Source: CAZGUH01 sp964529005 (lineage in GTDB: Bacteria > Actinomycetota > Acidimicrobiia > Acidimicrobiales > Ilumatobacteraceae). From it: a stretch of DNA of 64,000 nt. Location of the stretch: NCBI GenBank assembly GCA_964529005.1, contig CAZGUH010000006.1, positions 1 through 64,000 of the forward strand. The letters are read 5' to 3'. The position numbers and the translations under genes are program-made. The notes below the pieces were generated by a model. It was not told the DNA's origin. It saw only the letters and a program-made list of their open reading frames with translations, and searched no databases. Numbering within the stretch: the first letter of the stretch is position 1; each line of letters begins with the position of its first letter. This document shows positions 58,062-64,000 of this stretch, piece after piece.

Positions 58062-59549
58062 TCAGGCGCCGGGCTCGAAGCCAGCCGGGTTGGCCGTGAT
58101 CACACCGTCGCTTGCGGGCTCGATCGGCGTGCGCCGGCGCAGCGAGCGGAAGATGCGCCCGATGAGGTGCTCGGCCGTGTCGAGCAGGATCGCGATGTCG
58201 CCGGTGAGCGACCAGTTCTCGACGTAGAAGAGGTCGAGCCGGCGGTAGGCGTCGAACGACGGGCTGTCGCGCGCCTCGACCTGCCACAGGCCGGTGATGC
58301 CCGGCCGGACGAGCTCGCGGGCGCGCAGCTCTTCGTCGAACTCCTCGATCTCCGACGGCAGCGCCGGGCGCGGCCCGACGAGGCTCATCTGCCCGACGAG
58401 GACGTTGAACAGCTGCGGCAGCTCGTCGAGGCTCGACAGCCGCAGGAACGACCCGATCTTGGTGACCCGAGGGTCGGATTCGATCTTGAACAGCGGGCCG
58501 TTGCGCTCGTTGCCCTCGGCCAGCTCGGCGACGAGCTGATCGGCGTTCGGCACCATCGTGCGGAACTTGATCACCTTGAAGTGCTTGCCGTGCTGGCCGA
58601 CGCGAACCTGGCGGTAGAAGACCGGGCCGCGGTCTCCGATCTTGATCGCCAGCGCGATCGCGGCGATCAGGGGAGAGAGGATGATGAGGCCGAACAGGCT
58701 GCCGAGGAAGTCGATGGACCGCTTGGCGAACAGATCGGCCGAGCTCAGCTCGCGGTTCTCGACGTAGAGGATCGGTTCGCGGGCCATCGGCAGCTGCCGC
58801 ATGCGGCTCATGTCGATGCCGGCGACGCCCGTCGACAGGTGGATGTGCAGCTTCCGCTCGAGCAGGCGGCGGACGAGATCGTCGACCTCGGGGTCCTCCA
58901 TCGGGCGACCGGCGGCGAGCACGACACCGGTGAGGGAGTACATCTCGAGCAGCCGCTCGGTGTCGGTGAGGTGCCCGAGCCACTGGTTGGTGAGGCCGTT
59001 GCGCTTGGCCTCCTCGGGGTGGCCGACGACGCCGACGACCTGCACGCCGTAGTCCGGGTGGTCGCGGAACAGCTTGACGAGCCGCACGGCGTCGGGGTTG
59101 CAGCCGATGATGACGACCGGCCGGCCGCGCCGCCCGGATTGGCGGGTGCTGCGCAACAGCGCGCGCCACACGCCGCGTTCGATCGTCAGCGCGACCGTCA
59201 TGACGCATGCGCCGACGACCGCTTCGGAGACGTAGAAGCGCACGTCGCCGCGCCGGCTGAGCACGACGCGGTCGAACAGCAGCATGATCGTCGTCACCCA
59301 GACGGACGTGCGCAGGATCAGCCGCATCTCGGTGGAGCGCACCGCGCAGCGGCGGGCGAGGAGCAGGCCGAGGTGGCGCATGATGACCGCCGAGAGGCAG
59401 ACGATCACGCCGACCATCACGAGCGTGTCGAGGCGAGAGCGCTTGGAGCCGTGCGGGCTGAGCATCAGCACGGCGGTCCACACCATCGCGAGCGTCGCAA
59501 CGTCGGCGATGATCAGCCGCCGTCTCAGTTCGCGCCCGCTTGTGTTCAC
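58062..59549 (-). CDS. polyprenyl glycosylphosphotransferase (priming sugar transferase)
   Basis: The 495-residue protein has four to five N-terminal membrane segments, a CoA-binding-like middle domain (VVIIGCNPDAVRLVKLFRDH) and the C-terminal bacterial sugar transferase domain: KRSIDFLGSLFGLIILSPLI, KVIKFRTMV, SSLDELPQLFNVLVGQMSLV, GPRPALPSEIEE and RPGITGLWQVEAR. It loads sugar-1-phosphate onto undecaprenyl phosphate, the first step for this locus. GTG 59549 has GGGAGAGGG upstream; an open frame to 59675 would run into the argC promoter. Confidence 0.93.
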   Translation of the reverse strand: MNTSGRELRRRLIIADVATLAMVWTAVLMLSPHGSKRSRLDTLVMVGVIVCLSAVIMRHLGLLLARRCAVRSTEMRLILRTSVWVTTIMLLFDRVVLSRRGDVRFYVSEAVVGACVMTVALTIERGVWRALLRSTRQSGRRGRPVVIIGCNPDAVRLVKLFRDHPDYGVQVVGVVGHPEEAKRNGLTNQWLGHLTDTERLLEMYSLTGVVLAAGRPMEDPEVDDLVRRLLERKLHIHLSTGVAGIDMSRMRQLPMAREPILYVENRELSSADLFAKRSIDFLGSLFGLIILSPLIAAIALAIKIGDRGPVFYRQVRVGQHGKHFKVIKFRTMVPNADQLVAELAEGNERNGPLFKIESDPRVTKIGSFLRLSSLDELPQLFNVLVGQMSLVGPRPALPSEIEEFDEELRARELVRPGITGLWQVEARDSPSFDAYRRLDLFYVENWSLTGDIAILLDTAEHLIGRIFRSLRRRTPIEPASDGVITANPAGFEPGA

Positions 59550-59668
59550 GCTCGCCCTCTCCCTCGCTGCGACGGTACCAACATGGCGATGGGCCGTGGA
59601 ACCATGGTTCGTGTTGTTTTCCTCAAGAACGACACGATCATCGGCGCCCGGGCGGGAGTTCATGAGTC

Positions 59669-59706
59669 GTTGCATGTCGATGCACGCAACCGTATGATCA
59701 TGCGGT
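59669..59706. promoter_or_regulatory. two ARG-box-like palindromes (ArgR operator)
   Basis: TGCAT-GTCG-ATGCA (59671-59684) fits the TGnATnnnnATnCA ArgR consensus and covers the -35 region. The 18-base near-palindrome ACCGTATGATCATGCGGT (59689-59706) covers the -10 and the argC start; only one pair is mismatched. As 18-base boxes the two lie two bases apart, close to the 3-base spacing of known ARG box pairs. The cognate argR is the last gene of the operon. Confidence 0.65.
59670..59698 (+). promoter_or_regulatory. argC promoter
   Basis: TTGCAT (59670-59675), 17 bases, TATGAT (59693-59698), then six bases to GTG 59705. It is the best sigma-70-type promoter in the window and has a leaderless layout. 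Confidence 0.65.
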
Positions 59707-60739
59707 GACTTCCCGACCCGTCCGCGTCGGCATCATCGGCGCCTCCGGCTACACCGGCGCCGAGCTGTTGCGATTGTGCGCCTCCCATCCGCACTATGAC
59801 GTCGTCATCGCGACCGGAGATACACAAGCGGGAACACCGGTCGCCGACCTTTACCCCAACCTTGCGGGGGCATACGGAAATCTGCGCTTCTCCGAACTCG
59901 ACTTCGACGCGGCCGACGGTCTCGACCTCGTCTTCCTCGGGCTGCCGCACGAGGCCTCGATGGCGATGGCGCCGCGCCTCGTCGGCTCCGTCGGATGCGT
60001 CGTCGACCTCTCCGCGGCCTACCGGCTGAAGGACGCCGGCGCCTACCCAGCGTGGTACGGCTTCGAGCACGACCAGCCGGCGCTGCTCGCCGAGGCGGTC
60101 TACGGGCTCCCCGAGCTGTACCGGTCGGAGCTGAAGGACGCGCGCCTCGTGGCCACCCCCGGGTGCTACGTCACCGCGGCCAGCCTCGCCCTCGCGCCGC
60201 TCGTGTCGTCCGGCCTCATCGAACGGTCCGGTGTGGTCGTCGACGCGGCGAGCGGCGTCAGCGGAGCGGGCCGGGCGTTGAAGAACTCGTCGCTGTTCTG
60301 CACGGTCGACGAAGACTTCTGCGCCTACGGCTTGCTCAGCCACCGCCACACGCCCGAGATCGAACAGGTCACCGGCGCCGGGATCCTCTTCACGCCACAC
60401 CTCGCGCCGATGAACCGGGGCATCCTGGCGACGTGTTACGCCCGCCCCGCGGCGGGCACGTCTCCGACGACGGAATCGCTGATCGCGCACCTGAGCGCGG
60501 CGTATTCCGGCGAGCCGTTCGTCGTCGTGCGCGAGACACCCCCATCGACCAAGGCGACGCTCGGGTCGAACGCGGTCCATCTCACCGCGCGCTACGACGC
60601 CCGAACCGGCTACGTCATGGCGCTGTGCGCCCTCGACAACCTGACGAAGGGCGCGAGCGGCGGCGCGGTGCAAGCGGCCAACGTCGCCCTCGGCCTCGCC
60701 GAGACCGCCGGGCTGAGCAACGTCGGGCTGCTGCCGTGA
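59705..60739 (+). CDS. argC: N-acetyl-gamma-glutamyl-phosphate reductase
   Basis: It performs the third step of arginine synthesis, reducing acetylglutamyl phosphate to the semialdehyde. It has GIIGASGYTGAELLRLCASH (NADP binding) and VATPGCYVTAASLALAPLV with the catalytic Cys; FTPHLAPMNRGILATCYARP is also conserved. The length is 344 residues. The start is GTG 59705, six bases after the -10 box. Its stop overlaps argB in GTGA. Confidence 0.96.
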   Translation: MTSRPVRVGIIGASGYTGAELLRLCASHPHYDVVIATGDTQAGTPVADLYPNLAGAYGNLRFSELDFDAADGLDLVFLGLPHEASMAMAPRLVGSVGCVVDLSAAYRLKDAGAYPAWYGFEHDQPALLAEAVYGLPELYRSELKDARLVATPGCYVTAASLALAPLVSSGLIERSGVVVDAASGVSGAGRALKNSSLFCTVDEDFCAYGLLSHRHTPEIEQVTGAGILFTPHLAPMNRGILATCYARPAAGTSPTTESLIAHLSAAYSGEPFVVVRETPPSTKATLGSNAVHLTARYDARTGYVMALCALDNLTKGASGGAVQAANVALGLAETAGLSNVGLLP

Positions 60740-61602
60740 CCGACACCGCGAGCATCCTCGTCGAGGCGCTGCCGTACATCCGGCGCTTCCAGGGCAAGAT
60801 CGTCGTCGTCAAGTACGGCGGCAATGCGCTCGCCGGAGCGTCCGAGGACGACGCCCTCGGCCTGTTCGCCCAGGACGTGGTGTTGATGCGCCTCGTCGGC
60901 ATGCGACCGGTCGTGGTGCACGGCGGCGGGCCGCAGATCAGCGACCTGATGAGCCGGTTGGGCAAGCAGCCCGAGTTCCGCAACGGGCTGCGCGTCACCG
61001 ACGCCGACACGGTCGACATCGCCCGCATGGTGCTCGTCGGGCAGGTCAACCCGCAGCTCGTCGCCGCGATCAACGTCCACGGCGGGCGTGCGGTGGGGGT
61101 CTCGGGTTCGGACGCCGGGCTGATCCGCGCCTCGGCGCGCGACGCCGAGCTGGGGTTCGTCGGTGACGTCGAAGCCATCGACCCGACGATCCTGCGCCAC
61201 CTGCTCCACGACGAGTTCATCCCCGTCGTGGCGACGGTCGGCACCGACGGGGAGGGCCAGCCGTACAACATCAACGCCGACACCGTCGCCGGGGCGATCG
61301 CCGAGGCGCTGGAGGCGGAGAAGCTCGTCTACCTCACCGACATCGAAGGCCTGCGCCGCGTCGTCGATGATCCGGCGAGCCTCATCCGCCAGACCAACCC
61401 CGACGAGCTCGATGCGCTCGTCGCCGCGGGCGTGATCGTCGGCGGCATGATCCCCAAGGTGGCCAGCTGCGTCCACGCGGTCCGTCACGGCGTGCGCCGA
61501 GCGCACATCCTCGACGGGCGCATCCCCCATGTGCTGCTGCTCGAGCTGTTCACCGACGCCGGGATCGGCACCATGGTCCACAACGAGGAGATGACATCGT
61601 GA
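60736..61602 (+). CDS. argB: acetylglutamate kinase
   Basis: The 288-residue amino-acid-kinase-fold protein has KIVVVKYGGNALAG (catalytic Lys), VVVHGGGPQISDLM, NGLRVTDADTVDIARMVL and YNINADTVAGAIAEAL. The long N-terminal helix (ASILVEALPYIRRFQG) marks the hexameric, arginine-inhibited type. GTG 60736 overlaps the argC stop. argJ, normally between argC and argB in actinobacteria, is absent. Confidence 0.96.
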   Translation: MTDTASILVEALPYIRRFQGKIVVVKYGGNALAGASEDDALGLFAQDVVLMRLVGMRPVVVHGGGPQISDLMSRLGKQPEFRNGLRVTDADTVDIARMVLVGQVNPQLVAAINVHGGRAVGVSGSDAGLIRASARDAELGFVGDVEAIDPTILRHLLHDEFIPVVATVGTDGEGQPYNINADTVAGAIAEALEAEKLVYLTDIEGLRRVVDDPASLIRQTNPDELDALVAAGVIVGGMIPKVASCVHAVRHGVRRAHILDGRIPHVLLLELFTDAGIGTMVHNEEMTS

Positions 61603-62783
61603 GCGCCGCTGCCGGAACCGACTGGCCGATGATGCCGGTGTTCGCGCCGCCGCCGGCAACGTTCGTGCGCGGCTCGGGCACCGAGCTGTGGGACGGCGAC
61701 GGCCGGCGTTACCTCGACTTCATCACCGGCTTGGCGGTCGTCTCGCTGGGGCACGCCAACCCGGTGATCGCCGCCGCGATCGCCGAGCAGGCCGGCACGC
61801 TGCTGCACGTCAGCAACCTGTTCGCCAACCCGCAGGCCGTGCAGGCGGCGCGCGACCTCGACGGGCTGCTCCACGAGGTCACCGGGCGGCGCGGGCAGGT
61901 GTTCTTCTGCAACAGCGGAGCCGAGGCCAACGAGACCGCGCTGAAGCTCGCCCGGCGCTTCGGCGGGCGAGGTCGGCACACGGTCGTCAGCGCCTACGGC
62001 AGCTTCCACGGCCGCACGCTCGCCACGCTCGCCGCCACCGGCCAACCGGCCAAGCACGAGCCGTTCCATCCGATGCCCGACGGGTTCCGCCACGTCGCCT
62101 ACGGCGACATCGACGCGCTCGCCGCGGCGATGGATCCGTCGGTCGCCGCGGTCCTGCTCGAGACGGTGCAGGGCGAAGGCGGTGTCGTGCCGGCGCCCGA
62201 CGACTACCTGCGCGATGTCCGCCGGCTCTGCGACGAGCGGAACGCGCTGCTCATCGTCGACGAGGTGCAGACGGGCATGGCGCGCACCGGTCGCTGGTTC
62301 GGGTTCGAGCACTCGGGCATCACGCCCGACGTGGTGACGATGGCCAAGGGTCTCGGCAACGGGTTCCCGGTCGGGGCGGTGTGGGCGCCGGTCGAGATCT
62401 CGGGGCTGTTCCAGCCCGGCGATCACGGCAGCACGTACAGCGGCACGGCGCTTGCCGGCGCGGTGGTCAGCACGGTCATCGCCGAGATGCGCCGCATCGA
62501 CGCGCCACGGCTGGCTCGCGAGCGCGGGGCACAGCTGCGCGCCCGCCTCGCCGCGTTGCCGGGTGTCGCGTCGGTGCGCGGCCAGGGACTCCTGCTGGCC
62601 GTCGAGTTGTCCGACGGCCTCGACGCCAAGACCGTGGTCGCCGACGCTCTCGCCGCGGGCCTGGTGGCGAACGCGGTCACCGCCACCGCGGTGCGGCTCG
62701 CCCCGCCGCTCACCGTCAGCGCGGCGGAGATCGACGAAGCCGTCGCGATCCTCGGGTCCGTGCTGACCGGGCGAGCGTCATGA
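61599..62783 (+). CDS. argD: acetylornithine aminotransferase
   Basis: The class III PLP aminotransferase of 394 residues has FCNSGAEANETALKLARR, SFHGRTLATLAATGQ, LLIVDEVQTGMARTGRWF (PLP Asp) and VVTMAKGLGNGFPVGAV with the PLP Lys. HGSTYSGTALAGAVV is also conserved. GTG 61599 overlaps the argB stop and its own stop overlaps argF in ATGA. Confidence 0.95.
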   Translation: MSAAAGTDWPMMPVFAPPPATFVRGSGTELWDGDGRRYLDFITGLAVVSLGHANPVIAAAIAEQAGTLLHVSNLFANPQAVQAARDLDGLLHEVTGRRGQVFFCNSGAEANETALKLARRFGGRGRHTVVSAYGSFHGRTLATLAATGQPAKHEPFHPMPDGFRHVAYGDIDALAAAMDPSVAAVLLETVQGEGGVVPAPDDYLRDVRRLCDERNALLIVDEVQTGMARTGRWFGFEHSGITPDVVTMAKGLGNGFPVGAVWAPVEISGLFQPGDHGSTYSGTALAGAVVSTVIAEMRRIDAPRLARERGAQLRARLAALPGVASVRGQGLLLAVELSDGLDAKTVVADALAAGLVANAVTATAVRLAPPLTVSAAEIDEAVAILGSVLTGRAS

Positions 62784-63715
62784 GCGGTGACCGCACCGCC
62801 GGTGTGCGGCACCTGCTCGACGTCACCGATCTGACCGCCAGCGAGCTGCGCACCGTTCTCGAGCTGTCCGTGCAGCCGATCGACGCGCTCGGCGCCCCGT
62901 TGCGCGGGCAGGGGGTGGCACTGATCTTCGAGAAGCCCTCCAACCGCACGCGCCAGTCGATGGAGATCGCCGTCGTGCACCTCGGGGGTCACCCGGTCTA
63001 CACCCGGGGGGAGGAGATCGGGTTCGACGTGCGTGAGCCCGTCGAGGACGTCGCCCGCATCATGAGCGGCTACCACGCGCTCATGGCGGCACGGGTGTTC
63101 CGCCACGACGTCGTCGAGCGGCTGGCCGCGGCGGCGACCGTCCCGGTCGTCAACATGCTGAGCGATCGCTCACATCCGCTGCAGGCGCTGGCCGACGTGC
63201 TGACGATGGAGGAGGACCTCGGCCCGGTGACGGGCCGAACGGTCGCCTGGATCGGCGACTACAACAACGTCGCCCGCTCGCTCGCCGACGCGTGCGCGAT
63301 GCTCGGCGCTCATCTGCGGCTCGGCTGCCCGCCGGGCTACGGGCCGTCCGCGGCCGAGCTCGACCGCCTGCGCGGCCTCGGCGCGGCGAGCGTCGTCGGG
63401 GTCGCCGGCGCCAAGGAAGCAGCCGAGGGCGCGCACGCGGTCCACACCGACGTCTGGACCTCGATGGGCCAGGAGGACGAGGCCGCGCTGCGCCGGCAGG
63501 CGTTCGACGGCTTCGTCGTCGACGACGCGGTCATGGCCGCCGCTGCGCCGGACGCGATCTTCCTGCACTGCCTTCCCGCGCACCGCGGCGAGGAGGTCGC
63601 CGCGTCGGTCATCGACGGGCCGCGCAGCCGCGTGATCCGTCAAGGTCACAATCGGCTCCACGCCGCGCGCGGCGCGCTGGCGTTCCTGGTCGGCACAGGT
63701 GGTGGACAACCGTGA
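62780..63715 (+). CDS. argF: ornithine carbamoyltransferase, variant active-site motif
   Basis: The 311-residue protein makes citrulline from ornithine and carbamoyl phosphate. It has the carbamoyl-phosphate motif as FEKPSNRTRQSMEIA (canonical S-T-R-T-R reads S-N-R-T-R), SDRSHPLQALADVLTM, WIGDYNNVARSLADAC and the ornithine-binding HCLPAHRGEE. The segment HPVYTRGEEIGFDVREPVED also departs from the usual wording. Context (between argD and argR) supports OTCase; these differences may be a lineage trait. Confidence 0.92.
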   Translation: MSGDRTAGVRHLLDVTDLTASELRTVLELSVQPIDALGAPLRGQGVALIFEKPSNRTRQSMEIAVVHLGGHPVYTRGEEIGFDVREPVEDVARIMSGYHALMAARVFRHDVVERLAAAATVPVVNMLSDRSHPLQALADVLTMEEDLGPVTGRTVAWIGDYNNVARSLADACAMLGAHLRLGCPPGYGPSAAELDRLRGLGAASVVGVAGAKEAAEGAHAVHTDVWTSMGQEDEAALRRQAFDGFVVDDAVMAAAAPDAIFLHCLPAHRGEEVAASVIDGPRSRVIRQGHNRLHAARGALAFLVGTGGGQP

Positions 63716-64000
63716 GCAGCAAGGTGCAGCGGCAGCAAGCGATCGCCCGGCTGATCGCCCGCCACGCCGTCACCAACCAGCCGCAGCTCGTCGAACTGCT
63801 CGACGCGGAGGGCATCAGCGCCACGCAGGCCACGGTGTCGCGCGATCTCGAGGACCTCGGCGCGGTGAAGGTCCGTGTGCCCGGCGGCGACACCGTCTAC
63901 GCCATCCCGGAGTACGAGCCGGCGCGCGTCGCGCCCGAAGACCAGCTGCGCCGGGTCATGGGGGAGTGGGTCGCGGAGGTGCGCCCCTCGGGCAACCTCG
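63712..64000 (+). CDS. argR: arginine repressor ArgR, truncated by window end
   Basis: From GTG 63712, overlapping the argF stop, the frame stays open to the last base (96 codons seen of an expected ~155-170). The N-terminal winged helix is clear: QQAIARLIARHAVTNQPQLV, then ATQATVSRDLEDLGAVKVRV, the ArgR DNA-binding signature. The C-terminal arginine-binding domain lies beyond the window. It probably binds the two palindromes before argC. Confidence 0.93.
   Translation, partial: MSSKVQRQQAIARLIARHAVTNQPQLVELLDAEGISATQATVSRDLEDLGAVKVRVPGGDTVYAIPEYEPARVAPEDQLRRVMGEWVAEVRPSGNL

Noticed and set aside
1..64000. tRNA, rRNA, CRISPR array, prophage
   Set aside because: No cloverleaf-like segment, no rRNA-like stretch, no evenly spaced short repeats with unique spacers and no phage structural or integrase genes were seen in either strand.

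Overview
The window is about 69-72% GC and gene-dense, with GTG starts, 4-base ATGA/GTGA overlaps and many TANNNT boxes set 6-9 bases before start codons. Gene content (MogA-hisG, DUF1844 divergent from infC-rpmI-rplT, argCBDFR) and the 'NITAADA..GxGYxTAYPC' repeats of the secreted proteins suggest a high-GC actinobacterium, probably of class Acidimicrobiia (Ilumatobacter-like). The class assignment is an inference from family knowledge.

Layout. 1-1179: a complete IS630-family insertion sequence sitting in the stop codon of an rRNA-methyltransferase-like gene. 1176-12798: housekeeping genes: def-fmt-rsmB-mog, hisG, a cold-shock-like protein, an alkyltransferase-like protein, DUF1844, infC-rpmI-rplT-trmH-like, pheST. 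infC appears to start at AUA and the TrmH-like gene at CUG. 12788-19126: a cassette of PqqD-like protein, ABC ATPase and permease, HPr-kinase-like protein, SipW/ER-type peptidase, a 39-residue peptide with its own promoter and terminator, a GNAT protein, an AlgH/YqgE protein and an NTP_transf_5 nucleotidyltransferase. Most of these resemble a RiPP-like peptide modification and export system without a recognisable cyclase. 19195-23225: a lipoprotein with a hydrolase-like serine motif and two secreted paralogues sharing a C-terminal domain.

23513-34392: a two-protein assembly line. The first protein is formyltransferase - adenylation domain (glycine-like code) interrupted by an FMN/luciferase-like monooxygenase - carrier. 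The second is KS-AT-KR-DH-ACP-TE. 34432-59549: a large exopolysaccharide locus in several opposed operons: DegT aminotransferase, Gfo/Idh/MocA oxidoreductase, SDR, eight glycosyltransferases, Wzx flippase, Wzy-like polymerase, Wzz-like protein, degenerate BY-kinase-like ATPase, WecG/TagA, the priming phosphoglycosyltransferase, three left-handed beta-helix acyltransferase domains, an FkbH-type domain and an ACP. The last group implies a carrier-bound glyceryl or related acyl substituent on the polymer.

59705-64000: argC-argB-argD-argF-argR (argR cut by the window end), with a promoter carrying two ARG-box-like palindromes. argJ is absent from its usual place between argC and argB. No tRNA, rRNA, CRISPR array or prophage was seen.
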